From assembly GCA_017852395.1 (NCBI GenBank), contig JAFMLE010000001.1, forward strand, positions 22,475-86,474: a stretch of 64,000 nucleotides of DNA, written 5' to 3'. A program made the position numbers and the translations under genes. Below the pieces are notes generated by a model. It was given only the letters and a program-made list of their open reading frames with translations, made no database searches and was not told where the DNA came from. Source of the DNA: Flavobacteriaceae bacterium. GTDB lineage: Bacteria > Bacteroidota > Bacteroidia > Flavobacteriales > Flavobacteriaceae. Of this stretch, positions 53,905 to 63,026 are shown in pieces (position 1 is the stretch's first letter; each line of letters opens with the position of its first letter).

Positions 53905-54678
53905 ATGGGGATAAAAATTCTTTCTTATAATGTCAATGGGATTCGAGCCGCGCTAAACAAAGGTTTTGAAAGTTGGCTGCAAGCCGCCAATCCTGACGTT
54001 TTATGCCTTCAAGAAACCAAAGCGTTACAAGAGCAGGTAGACACTCAGGTTTTTGAAAAATTGGGTTATAACCACTTTTGGTTTTCGGCACAAAAAAAGG
54101 GGTACAGCGGCGTGGCAATTTTGACCAAAAAAGAACCCCAATCCATAGTATACGGAACCGGCATTGAACAGATGGATTTCGAAGGCCGGGTCCTTCGGGT
54201 AGACTACCCCGATGTTTCGATAATCAGTTTGTACCTGCCCTCAGGAACCAACACCGATCGCTTGGATTATAAATTTCAATTTATGGACGAATTTCAAGCG
54301 TATATCGACGAACTCAAAAAAGAAGTTCCACATTTAGTTATTTGTGGCGATTATAACATTTGTCATCAGGCAATAGATATTCATGATCCGGTTAGAAACA
54401 AAACCGTTTCTGGATTTTTACCCGAAGAACGCGCCTGGATTGATGGATTTATGCGTGCTGGTTTTATCGATTCTTTTCGACACCTCAATCCCAATCCGCA
54501 TCATTATAGCTGGTGGAGTTATCGTGCCAATGCACGCGCCAACAACAAAGGATGGCGTATAGATTATGCCTTGGTAGCTGAGCGGTTAGAAAACAAAATA
54601 TTAAAATCCTATATTCTCCCAGAAGCGAAGCATTCGGACCATTGTCCGGTGGGGGTAGAACTAAACCTCGAATTATAA
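53905..54678 (+). CDS. xth: exodeoxyribonuclease III
   Basis: A 257-residue AP endonuclease/3'-5' exonuclease for base excision repair. Typical blocks are YNVNGIRAALNKGF, LCLQETKA (metal-binding Glu), YSGVAILTKKEP, ICGDYNICH (active site Asn-Asp) and the terminal HSDHCPVG. The size is normal. Its TAA overlaps the ATG of the OmpA gene by one base (TAATG at 54676-54680). Confidence 0.95.
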   Translation: MGIKILSYNVNGIRAALNKGFESWLQAANPDVLCLQETKALQEQVDTQVFEKLGYNHFWFSAQKKGYSGVAILTKKEPQSIVYGTGIEQMDFEGRVLRVDYPDVSIISLYLPSGTNTDRLDYKFQFMDEFQAYIDELKKEVPHLVICGDYNICHQAIDIHDPVRNKTVSGFLPEERAWIDGFMRAGFIDSFRHLNPNPHHYSWWSYRANARANNKGWRIDYALVAERLENKILKSYILPEAKHSDHCPVGVELNLEL

Positions 54679-55574
54679 TGAAAAAAATTTCTGTTGCTTT
54701 TTTAGTCCTTTTTAGCTTAAATGCGTGTGTATCTTCATCGGTTTTTAACGAATTAGAAAATCGATATGCAACGACCAAAACCCAACGCAACGCCCTGCAG
54801 CAAGCCAACGACTCACTAATTCAATCCAATGATTTGTTAGCCAGTCAGCTCGATCAAATACGTGTGGTGTCCCAACAGCGTTTGGACAGTTTACACGAAC
54901 TAAAACAGATTTATGCAACCCTAAAAGCCAACTATCAGACGCTTGAAGAAAATAGCGATGCCGCCCTAAAGGAGCGCATTGCAGAAAATCTAGAACTTTT
55001 GGCACAGATTGCCGAAAAAGAAGGACAACTTACCCAAAGGGAGCAGCGTTTATCCGAGCTGGAAAATCTGATTGATAAGCAAGAAGAAAGCATGCGAAAC
55101 CTTAAAAAAACGCTGTCCGATGCCTTACTCAATTTTGAAGGAAAAGGATTGACCGTAGAGCAACGCAACGGCAAAGTCTATGTCTCTATGGAAAACAAAC
55201 TATTGTTCAAATCCGGCAGCTGGACCGTAGGTGCTTCCGGTAGGGAAGCCGTCCAACAACTGGGGCATGTTTTGGCAGACAATCCAGACATTACAATTTT
55301 AATCGAGGGGCACACCGATAATGTACCCTACAGTGGCAAAGGTGCACTCGAAGGCAATTGGGATTTATCGACCAAAAGAGCGACTTCTATTGTAAAATTG
55401 CTGTTAGAAAACCCCCAAATTTTACCTCAAAATCTTACTGCAGCCGGTCGTGGAGAATACATACCTGTAGGGCCAAATACAACCACCGAAGGTCGTGCTG
55501 CAAACCGCCGAATCGAAGTCGTACTTAGCCCTCAATTGGATCAGATTACACAACTTCTTCAGAATAACGACTAA
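54678..55574 (+). CDS. OmpA-family peptidoglycan-binding lipoprotein
   Basis: A 298-residue lipoprotein (lipobox LNAC, Cys near residue 17). A long coiled-coil or helical segment (about residues 30-160, with repeats such as LAQIAEKEGQLTQREQRLSELENLI) links to a C-terminal OmpA-like domain with LIEGHTDNVPYSGKGALEGNWDLSTKRA and AAGRGEYIPVG...RAANRRIEVV, which bind peptidoglycan. A probable Pal- or OmpA-type cell envelope anchor. It is translationally coupled to xth, an odd functional pair. Confidence 0.9.
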   Translation: MKKISVAFLVLFSLNACVSSSVFNELENRYATTKTQRNALQQANDSLIQSNDLLASQLDQIRVVSQQRLDSLHELKQIYATLKANYQTLEENSDAALKERIAENLELLAQIAEKEGQLTQREQRLSELENLIDKQEESMRNLKKTLSDALLNFEGKGLTVEQRNGKVYVSMENKLLFKSGSWTVGASGREAVQQLGHVLADNPDITILIEGHTDNVPYSGKGALEGNWDLSTKRATSIVKLLLENPQILPQNLTAAGRGEYIPVGPNTTTEGRAANRRIEVVLSPQLDQITQLLQNND

Positions 55575-55577
55575 TTT

Positions 55578-56618
55578 ATGGACTATAAAATTTTGCCCAA
55601 TACTGACATCAAGGTCAGTAAGATTTGCTTGGGGACCATGACCTTTGGCAACCAGAACACGCAAAACGAAGGATTTGAACAAATGGATTATGCCTTAGAT
55701 CAAGGGGTTAATTTTTTTGATACAGCAGAGCTTTATCCAGTTCCTGCAAATGCCGAAACCCAAGGAGAAACCGAACGAATTATCGGTAATTGGTTTCAAA
55801 AAACCGGCAAACGTGACCAAGTGATTTTGGCCTCCAAAATTGCAGGCCCTGGAGATTATACAAAACATATACGAGAAAACTTAAGTTTCTCAAAAGCCCA
55901 TATAGATCAAGCCATAGACCTTAGCTTACAACGCCTAAAAACCGACTACATCGACTTGTATCAGTTGCACTGGCCTGAGCGAAACTCAAACCGGTTTGGG
56001 CAACGTGGATTTGTATATGACCCAAACGATCCGTGGGAAGAAAATTTTGAAGAGGTGCTTGAAGCCCTGGCACAAAACATAAAAGCAGGCAAAATCAGAC
56101 ATGTTGGACTATCCAATGAAAATCCATGGGGATTGATGCGATTTTTAAATGCCTCAAAGGCATCCAACTTACCCCGAATGATTACCATACAAAACGCCTA
56201 TTCGATGCTATGTCGAGAATTTGAAACCGGAATTTCTGAAATCTGTCACCGCGAGTCGGTTGGTCTTTTGGCCTACTCTCCGCTGGGGTTTGGCGTCCTT
56301 ACCGGAAAATATCTTGGTGGCAAACTTCCAGAAAAAGCTCGGTTGACGCTTTTCCCAAGATTTAGCCGTTATAGTAGCGAAAATTCGAGTAAAGCCACCC
56401 AATTGTATAAAGAACTCGCACAAGATCATGGACTGAGTCTAACGACCATGGCACTTGCTTTTGTCAATAATCGTTCATTTGTTACCAGCAATATTATCGG
56501 TGCGACTACGATCGACCAACTCAAAGAAAATATCGATTCGTATCAATGTAGCTTGCCTGAGGAAGTGTTGCGTAAGATTGATGAAATCCACAATCAGATT
56601 CCAAGTCCCGCAGTATAG
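55578..56618 (+). CDS. aldo/keto reductase (Tas-like)
   Basis: A 346-residue NADPH-dependent oxidoreductase. Family blocks are LGTMTFGNQNTQ, the catalytic-site text GVNFFDTAELYPVP (D, Y), LASKIAGPGDYTKH (K) and DLYQLHWPER (H). The substrate-loop region and the length are like E. coli Tas. It starts 3 bp after the OmpA gene. The substrate is unknown. Confidence 0.9.
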   Translation: MDYKILPNTDIKVSKICLGTMTFGNQNTQNEGFEQMDYALDQGVNFFDTAELYPVPANAETQGETERIIGNWFQKTGKRDQVILASKIAGPGDYTKHIRENLSFSKAHIDQAIDLSLQRLKTDYIDLYQLHWPERNSNRFGQRGFVYDPNDPWEENFEEVLEALAQNIKAGKIRHVGLSNENPWGLMRFLNASKASNLPRMITIQNAYSMLCREFETGISEICHRESVGLLAYSPLGFGVLTGKYLGGKLPEKARLTLFPRFSRYSSENSSKATQLYKELAQDHGLSLTTMALAFVNNRSFVTSNIIGATTIDQLKENIDSYQCSLPEEVLRKIDEIHNQIPSPAV

Positions 56619-56619
56619 T

Positions 56620-58299
56620 TTACCACACCTTAGAAGGTAGTGCTGCAATCAGTTTTTTGGTGTAGTCTTTTTGGGGATTTTCATACAAAAGATCAGCTTC
56701 TTCGAGCTCTTCTATTTGACCTCTATTCATGACCAAAATACGATCTGATAGGTATTTGACAACCGCTAAATCATGGGATATAAAAAGGTAGGTAATCCCC
56801 AGTTGTTTTTGCAGTCGTCGTAACAAGTTGATCACCTGTGCCTGTACAGAAATATCCAGTGCAGCGACCGCTTCGTCACAAATAATAAGCAATGGCTCAG
56901 TAGCCAATGCACGAGCAATTACGGCGCGTTGGCGTTGCCCTCCAGACATTTCGTGGGGGTAGCGGTGGTAAAATTCTTGACTCAAACCGACTTGTTCCAA
57001 AAGTTCTAGGCTGCGTTCATGCACCTGTATTTTATTTTTTTGTGGAAAATGCAGCCTGATTACCTCCTCGATCGCTGGTCCGATTTTTTTTAAAGGATGC
57101 AATGCACTAAAGGGGTCTTGAAAGATGTATTGAATTTTTTTTCGGAGAGCGTGTAGGGTTTTTTTATCCATTTTGTTCAAGGCCTTTCCTTCAAAAAATA
57201 CCGAACCCGAAGTTGGGGGGTCCAAAAATAATAGTGCGCGTGCGAGCGTAGATTTTCCACAGCCCGACTCCCCTACAAGTCCCAAGGTTTCTCCTGGATA
57301 GAGGTCAAAACTCAATTTTTTGACCGCTTGAAATACCTTTTTTTTCTTCCAAAAGGGAGCTTCTAGAAGGTAGTGCTTTTCTAAATCAAATACTTCTAGA
57401 AGTGGTTTTTTTGCATAAAGCGTTAGATGTCTTTGGACCCGTTCGGCATTTGTAATATTTTTTATTGAGACCGTATGATTCAAAAAGTCTGCAATTGTGG
57501 GGAGTGTTTCGGGGCGTTTGTCCAAGGGAGGTCTGGAGTTAATCAATCCTTTGGTGTAGGGGTGCTGGGGGTTTTTAAAAAGGGCTTTGCACGGTCCCGA
57601 TTCGACGATTTTTCCGTTTTGCATCACGGACACGTGATCTGCAAATGCTTGAACCAACTCTAAATCGTGGGAGATGAACAGAACGCTCATGTTGTTTTGG
57701 AGTTGCAGCTTTTTGATCAAAGCGATGATTTCTTTTTGAACCGTGACATCTAATGCCGTAGTGGGTTCGTCTGCAATTAAGAGTTTGGGGTTATTGATCA
57801 GTGCCATGGCAATCATAACCCGTTGTTTTTGACCACCACTTATTTCGTGTGGATAGGCATTATAAATTCTGTTGGGATCCGGAAGTTGAACTTTTTCAAA
57901 GGCCAACAGTACTTCTTTTTTGGCTTGGCTTGTTGTTTTTTTTTGATGTTGTAATAGTGCTTCTAATACTTGTTGTCCACAGGGCATACTTGGGTTGAGA
58001 CTGGATTGCGGCTCTTGAAAAATCATTCCGATTTCGTTGCCACGGATCGCTTCCCATGCTTTTGAATTTTTGGTAAGCACATCTTTTTCGTCGAACAAAA
58101 ATTTTTGACACTGCCATTTTAAGGTGTTGGGCAGTATATTGAGTAGACTAAGTGCGGTGAGCGATTTGCCACTCCCTGAGGCACCGACTAGGGCTGTAAT
58201 TTGATTTTTGGGCAGTACTAGATCGATCTCCGAAACCAATTTTTTTTCTTCAACACAAACGGTTAGCCCTTTGATGTCAAGCAGTATCTTTTCTTTCAT
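56620..58299 (-). CDS. fused peptide-type ABC transporter ATPase (two nucleotide-binding domains)
   Basis: A 559-residue fusion of DppD- and DppF-like ATPases, as in YejF/GsiA. NBD1 has Walker A GASGSGKSLTALSLL, signature ISGGQKQRVMIAMAL and Walker B LLIADEPTTALDVTV; NBD2 has GESGCGKSTLARALL, MSGGQRQRAVIARAL and LIICDEAVAALDISV. It would power import of peptides or related solutes, but no permease or binding-protein gene is nearby. Its ATG overlaps the exonuclease stop by four bases. Confidence 0.92.
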   Translation of the reverse strand: MKEKILLDIKGLTVCVEEKKLVSEIDLVLPKNQITALVGASGSGKSLTALSLLNILPNTLKWQCQKFLFDEKDVLTKNSKAWEAIRGNEIGMIFQEPQSSLNPSMPCGQQVLEALLQHQKKTTSQAKKEVLLAFEKVQLPDPNRIYNAYPHEISGGQKQRVMIAMALINNPKLLIADEPTTALDVTVQKEIIALIKKLQLQNNMSVLFISHDLELVQAFADHVSVMQNGKIVESGPCKALFKNPQHPYTKGLINSRPPLDKRPETLPTIADFLNHTVSIKNITNAERVQRHLTLYAKKPLLEVFDLEKHYLLEAPFWKKKKVFQAVKKLSFDLYPGETLGLVGESGCGKSTLARALLFLDPPTSGSVFFEGKALNKMDKKTLHALRKKIQYIFQDPFSALHPLKKIGPAIEEVIRLHFPQKNKIQVHERSLELLEQVGLSQEFYHRYPHEMSGGQRQRAVIARALATEPLLIICDEAVAALDISVQAQVINLLRRLQKQLGITYLFISHDLAVVKYLSDRILVMNRGQIEELEEADLLYENPQKDYTKKLIAALPSKVW

Positions 58300-59009
58300 G
58301 TTAGAATATAAATTTGGTCGTCTTCAATCAAGGGTTCATTTCTCAATCTCAAAAATAGCTGCGCTACGGTAAGGGTGTCTTTTTCGCAATAACGGATAAT
58401 GCGTTCTAGATCATTTTCTTCGTAAAAAATTTTGGCCACTTGACTACCGTCTATATCGTCTTTTGGAGAAGGAATACCCAGAACATGTGCCATGAGTTTG
58501 AGGGAGGTGTAGTGCTTGTAGTCTCCAAAACGCCAAAGTTGCATGGTGTCTAGATGGGGTACTTGCCAGGGTTTTTTGTCGAAAAGATTGAGTTTTTCGG
58601 GAAGTGTTATCTGGTGTTTGAGCATACGACGTGCGATGTACGGAAAGTCAAATTCTTTGCCGTTATGGGCGCACAAAAGATTGTTTTTTTGGTTAAAATG
58701 GTTTTCTAAAAGTACTTTGAAATTGAGTAAAAGTGATTTTTCTTCACCAGAAAAACTTTTGATTCTAAATTGTGTTTGTTTTTGACCGGGGACAAAATAT
58801 CCAACAGAAATACAGATAATTTTACCGAACTCTGCCCAAATACCGGCTCGACTATAAAATTCTTCTGGGGATTCATCGTGTCTTTGGTATCGGGTTTTTT
58901 CTTCCCAAAGCGATTGGGAGGTTGTGCTGAGCTTCTGATGCTCATAGATTTCTGGGACCGTTTCGATATCTAAAAAAAGGACCTTTGCTCGATCAATTTT
59001 GCCTAACAT
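58296..59009 (-). CDS. DnaQ/PolB-type 3'-5' exonuclease
   Basis: A 237-residue DEDD exonuclease. Motifs are VLFLDIETVPE near residue 12 (D, E), CAHNGKEFDFPYIARRM near 110 (D) and IIRYCEKDTLTVAQLFL near 210 (D). The last motif, with YCEKD-type spacing, resembles PolB-like exonucleases. It likely trims DNA or RNA 3' ends. It overlaps the upstream serine hydrolase gene by 17 bp and the ABC ATPase gene by 4 bp, so three unrelated enzymes share one transcript. Confidence 0.88.
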   Translation of the reverse strand: MLGKIDRAKVLFLDIETVPEIYEHQKLSTTSQSLWEEKTRYQRHDESPEEFYSRAGIWAEFGKIICISVGYFVPGQKQTQFRIKSFSGEEKSLLLNFKVLLENHFNQKNNLLCAHNGKEFDFPYIARRMLKHQITLPEKLNLFDKKPWQVPHLDTMQLWRFGDYKHYTSLKLMAHVLGIPSPKDDIDGSQVAKIFYEENDLERIIRYCEKDTLTVAQLFLRLRNEPLIEDDQIYILT

Positions 59010-60150
59010 TTTCAACAAGTTCTAAAGCGGCATCTATATAGATATAGATGTCTTCGGTAAATGGATTTGCGGCAATGGCTTCACCTTTGAGGTGCCCCAA
59101 TCGAACGACGATGGTATTGGTTTCTGGTAGGACAATTACATATTGCCCCAGATGCCCGCGCATCATAAATGTAGATTGTCCTTTGTAGTTTTCGAGCCAC
59201 CACCCATAGCCGTATTCGGGATCTTCTGGATAAATAGGCTGTATGGATTTTGCCACAAAGGTAGAGTCTAAAATTTGTAAATCTCCCCAGCGGCCATAAT
59301 CTTTATAGAGTTTGCCAAATCGAGCAAAATCTAAGGCATTACTAGCAAAACAGCAATAGGCTTTTACGTTGCCATTTGCGCTACTGTCGACTTGCCAATA
59401 GGCACTGTGTTCTGCTCCCATGGGTTGCCAAAATTTTTCGGTCATGTAGTCGGCCAATTTTTGCCCAGTAGCTTTTTCAATCACCATTCCTAACAGTTGG
59501 GTTGTCCCACTTAGGTATTTAAACCCTTGATTGGGTTTTGAATCTATGGGTTGATCCATGATCAGTTTTGCGATGTCATCAACAAAATAAGCAGCTGCAG
59601 TAACAGAAAAAGGGGAGTAATAAGATTCTACCCATTTTTGTCCTGAGGCCATTGCAGAGAGGTTGCCTACGGTTACCGTTTTGGCATATTCGCCTTTGAG
59701 TTCGGGAAGAAAATCGATTGCTTTTTGGTCCAAACTTTCGATATGCCCCTCCATAATTGCTTTTCCTAAAGCTGCAGAGACCATACTTTTTACCATAGAA
59801 AACGAATTGCTTCGAGAATCGGATTGGTATTCTTTATAATATTTTTCGTAGAGCACGCTATCGTTTTGTATTACGACAAAGGCAACACTTTTGGTTTTTT
59901 GGTGGTATTGTTCTAATTGTTCAGAAACGGTGAGGGTGTTGTATTGCGAATGTTTGGGCCAGGGTTGGGGGTTGGGACTTTTATAGACCGTATCATTATC
60001 AAAATAAAGATAATCACTCAAAAAAGCCGTTTTGTGACCTCTAAGATAAATGTTGCTCATGCCTTTGAGTAGATAATCTGTATTGGTGGCATAGAGTACG
60101 CCAACCAAGATGAGCGTAGCGATAGCAATTATTTTGATGATTTTTTTCAT
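58993..60150 (-). CDS. membrane-anchored serine hydrolase (beta-lactamase class C family)
   Basis: A 385-residue protein with one N-terminal hydrophobic helix (IIKIIAIATLILVGVLY, about 4-20), probably an anchor. The nucleophile motif is S118-M-V-K121, the second is Y212-L-S, and the RGHLGQY block near 337 is the likely third. It is related to but distinct from the hydrolase at 47948-49102 (different signal and motif contexts). Substrate unknown. Confidence 0.86.
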   Translation of the reverse strand: MKKIIKIIAIATLILVGVLYATNTDYLLKGMSNIYLRGHKTAFLSDYLYFDNDTVYKSPNPQPWPKHSQYNTLTVSEQLEQYHQKTKSVAFVVIQNDSVLYEKYYKEYQSDSRSNSFSMVKSMVSAALGKAIMEGHIESLDQKAIDFLPELKGEYAKTVTVGNLSAMASGQKWVESYYSPFSVTAAAYFVDDIAKLIMDQPIDSKPNQGFKYLSGTTQLLGMVIEKATGQKLADYMTEKFWQPMGAEHSAYWQVDSSANGNVKAYCCFASNALDFARFGKLYKDYGRWGDLQILDSTFVAKSIQPIYPEDPEYGYGWWLENYKGQSTFMMRGHLGQYVIVLPETNTIVVRLGHLKGEAIAANPFTEDIYIYIDAALELVENVRQN

Positions 60151-60162
60151 GAGCTTTTTCTA

Positions 60163-60639
60163 CTAAAATAGTGAATTTTGAAATTGAAAGCCTTCTAATT
60201 TTAGCAGGGCCTTTTTTCTTTCAATTCCACCCGAGTAGCCAATCAATTTCCCATCGCTGCCAATAACCCGATGACAAGGGATGACGATCAAAATGGGGTT
60301 TTTTGCAATGGCACCTGCTACTGCGCGAACTTTTTTGGTATCCCCAATTTTTTGCGCAACCTTAAGATAAGAAAGGGTGGTGCCATACGGAATTTCGAGA
60401 AGGATTTTCCAGATTTTTTTCTGAAAAGCAGTGCCTTTAAGGTCCAGTTTGAGATCAAATTTTGTCAAGTTGTTGTCGAAAAACTGATCAAATTGTTTAA
60501 CAATTTCTAGAGGCGCTTCTGAAGAAATAGCGGCTTGATCGATGTCGCTTTCCAAAAATGAAATCTGCGCAATACCCTTATCGCTGCTTATAAAAAGTAG
60601 TTTTCCTATGGGGCTGTTGTAGATAAATTTAACGGCCAT
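60163..60639 (-). CDS. ogt: methylated-DNA-protein cysteine S-methyltransferase (Ogt type)
   Basis: A 158-residue repair protein that removes the methyl group from O6-methylguanine onto its own cysteine. The active site is IPCHRVIG near residue 124, followed by the DNA-binding-region LIGYSGGIERKKALL. The helix-turn-helix and KVAQKIGDTKKVRAVAGAIAKNP block is conserved. The start is ATG 60639 (MAVKFIYNSPIG); earlier in-frame starts have no support. Confidence 0.93.
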   Translation of the reverse strand: MAVKFIYNSPIGKLLFISSDKGIAQISFLESDIDQAAISSEAPLEIVKQFDQFFDNNLTKFDLKLDLKGTAFQKKIWKILLEIPYGTTLSYLKVAQKIGDTKKVRAVAGAIAKNPILIVIPCHRVIGSDGKLIGYSGGIERKKALLKLEGFQFQNSLF

Positions 60640-60696
60640 TTTTGTAATGTTTTCATCTCTAAAAGATTGAACAAAATACAAAAAAAGAATCGAAAT

Positions 60697-61674
60697 TTAT
60701 CCACCGATGAGTTGGGCTGCTTCTTTGGCGTGGTAGGTCGCAATGATTGCCGCGCCGGCCCGTTTAAAGGCTACCAGTTGTTCGAGCATTACGGGTTGAT
60801 GATCGAGCCAACCGTATTTGGCGGCGGCTTTAAGCATGGCGTATTCTCCACTAACCTGATATACCGCAATGGGCGCGGCTATGTTTTGAGCCAATTGGGA
60901 AACAATATCCAAGTAGGCCAATCCAGGTTTTACCATAATGATATCGGCTCCTTCATCGAGGTCTCGTTTTGCCTCAACCAAGGCTTCTTTTTGATTGGCA
61001 AAATCCATTTGATAGGTTTTTTTATCTCCAAAACCTGGGGCAGAGTCTAAGGCATCCCTAAAGGGGCCATAAAATGAAGAGGCATATTTGGCACTGTAGC
61101 TCATGATAAGGGCATTGTCCCAGCCGTTGGCTTCAAAACATTGTCTGATTTTAAGCACCCGCCCATCCATCATATCACTAGGTGCAACGCCATCTGCTCC
61201 AGCTTCTATATGTGTGGCTGCCATTTGCGCCAATAGTTCAACCGTCGGATCATTGACAATTTTGCCATCAACAACAATTCCATCATGCCCATAGGAGGAG
61301 TAAGGATCTAGGGCTACATCAGTAAGTACCAACATTTGGGGTTGCGTATTTTTGATGGTTTTGATGGCTCTTTGCATCAAACCATCGGGGGCGATTGCTG
61401 CAGCACCTGTGTTGTCTTTGAGGGCTTCTTTTTCTTTTACAAAAACCAATACTCCTTTGATGCCCAACTGCCACAATGCATTGATTTCTTGTGGCAAAAC
61501 ATCGAGACTATATCGATAATAACCGGGCATGGAAGGGATTTCAGTCTTTTTGCCTTTTCCGTTTTCTACAAAAACAGGCGCTAAAAAATCATCGGTAGAC
61601 AATTGATATTCCCGAACCAAAGCTCTGATAGATTCAGAACCCCTTAACCGTCTATTTCTTTGCAATGGGTACAT
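60697..61674 (-). CDS. hemB: delta-aminolevulinic acid dehydratase (porphobilinogen synthase)
   Basis: Condenses two 5-aminolevulinate molecules to porphobilinogen in haem synthesis. The 325-residue protein has VLTDVALDPYSSYGHDGI, GADGVAPSDMMDGRV, MSYSAKYASSFYGPFRDA (Schiff-base Lys) and MVKPGLAYLDIV (second active-site Lys). The metal-binding region carries DPYSSYGHDG where zinc enzymes have cysteines, so a magnesium-type enzyme is likely. Part of a haem gene group with hemF and hemE. Confidence 0.95.
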   Translation of the reverse strand: MYPLQRNRRLRGSESIRALVREYQLSTDDFLAPVFVENGKGKKTEIPSMPGYYRYSLDVLPQEINALWQLGIKGVLVFVKEKEALKDNTGAAAIAPDGLMQRAIKTIKNTQPQMLVLTDVALDPYSSYGHDGIVVDGKIVNDPTVELLAQMAATHIEAGADGVAPSDMMDGRVLKIRQCFEANGWDNALIMSYSAKYASSFYGPFRDALDSAPGFGDKKTYQMDFANQKEALVEAKRDLDEGADIIMVKPGLAYLDIVSQLAQNIAAPIAVYQVSGEYAMLKAAAKYGWLDHQPVMLEQLVAFKRAGAAIIATYHAKEAAQLIGG

Positions 61675-61676
61675 GA

Positions 61677-62987
61677 TTAGTCGTTTAATGTGTTAATATC
61701 CTCTTTTGAAGAATGCGTCTCATCAAAATTTGGAATGGTGATGTCCACTTCTGAAAGTTCTGTGTCACTTTTCTGAGCGGTACCGGTTTGGGGTGTTTTT
61801 TTCATGGTGCCAATCAACAGAATCGCGATGGATAAAATGATGACAATCAGCAGCAGATTTTGATCGATTTGATCGCTTTGAAATTGGGGATTATCCAGCT
61901 CTTTGATTTGGAAAAAAAGCAAGATGCTAATTAACCCTCTGGGCGCATGATAGGTTAGATTGCTTGGTTTTATTTTCAAGGTACTCACGGCCATATAAAT
62001 ATATCTTGCCAAAAGCATGGCGCCTACAATAAGCAATCCATACCAATAAGCACTTGGATCGCTAAGATTGCTTAAGCTGATCGAAAAACCAAAAAACAGA
62101 AAGAAAAATGTGCGAACCAAAAAGGTCGATTCTGCGGTGAGTAGATGAAACGATTTGAGCTGTTCTTCGAGTTTTTCGGGCTTGACTCCTCTTAAAAAAT
62201 AGGCAGGCAAAAAATAGGTGCTGTTACTCAAAATCAAACCAAAAATAAAAATGGTAACCAATGCGGGCAAATGGAGGTACTTGCCAATGGCATATACCAA
62301 AACCAATAAGGCCAAGAGTAAGAAAAATTTTACGGGATGCACAATGCTTTTCATCAATTGAAAAAGCAAAAAGGTAATGCAAACTGAAATGACGATAATG
62401 CCCAAAAGTTGTAAGCCCAAGTTGGTCAATGACGCAACGCCAATTAGGGGTGCTTGAGTTTCAAACTGTCGAATGGCATAACTGAATATTAGGATCCCAA
62501 TGATGTCTGAAAATGTCGACTCATAAACCACAAATTCTTTTGTGTGTTTATCGAAGCCCGAGGCTGAGGGTATGGCAACTGCACTACTGATAATCGAAAG
62601 TGGTATGGCGTGCAAGATTGCCGCTTCATAGGTGATTTCGAAAAACACATCCAGTAATTGTGAAATGATAACAATATTGGCCAATAGCAAAACAGCAGCT
62701 GCTAAAAACCCCCGGATCATGATTCCCATTTTTTCTTTCGAAATTTCAAGCTCTAAAGCCCCTTCCAAAACAATCAGAATCAGTCCAACAGTTCCTAAAA
62801 CTTTGATCAGGTCATCCAAAATCCCCCAAGGGGTAAAATTATAAAACTCCAAAACGGCACGAGTAATCATGCCGGTGAGCATCAAAAGTATCACAGAAGG
62901 GAATTTGGTTTTTCGTGCAAAGGAATCAAAGAGGTATGAAAACACGACCAAGAGCGAAAAAATGATCAAGATTAGGGTGGCGTCCAT
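61677..62987 (-). CDS. CPA-type cation/proton antiporter
   Basis: A 436-residue inner-membrane protein with about twelve hydrophobic segments and a hydrophilic acidic tail of about 50 residues (SDTELSEVDITIPNFDETHSSKEDINTLND region). The TM region shows LLMLTGMITRAVLEF, VLEGALELEISKEKMG, IISSAVAIPSASGFD and YESTFSDIIGILIFSYA, as in Na+(K+)/H+ exchangers. It sits between hemF and hemB, 2 bp before hemB. The exchanged ion is unknown. Confidence 0.88.
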   Translation of the reverse strand: MDATLILIIFSLLVVFSYLFDSFARKTKFPSVILLMLTGMITRAVLEFYNFTPWGILDDLIKVLGTVGLILIVLEGALELEISKEKMGIMIRGFLAAAVLLLANIVIISQLLDVFFEITYEAAILHAIPLSIISSAVAIPSASGFDKHTKEFVVYESTFSDIIGILIFSYAIRQFETQAPLIGVASLTNLGLQLLGIIVISVCITFLLFQLMKSIVHPVKFFLLLALLVLVYAIGKYLHLPALVTIFIFGLILSNSTYFLPAYFLRGVKPEKLEEQLKSFHLLTAESTFLVRTFFFLFFGFSISLSNLSDPSAYWYGLLIVGAMLLARYIYMAVSTLKIKPSNLTYHAPRGLISILLFFQIKELDNPQFQSDQIDQNLLLIVIILSIAILLIGTMKKTPQTGTAQKSDTELSEVDITIPNFDETHSSKEDINTLND

Positions 62988-63026
62988 CGGGTATTAATTT
63001 TAATGAAGGTACTTATTTATCTAGAA

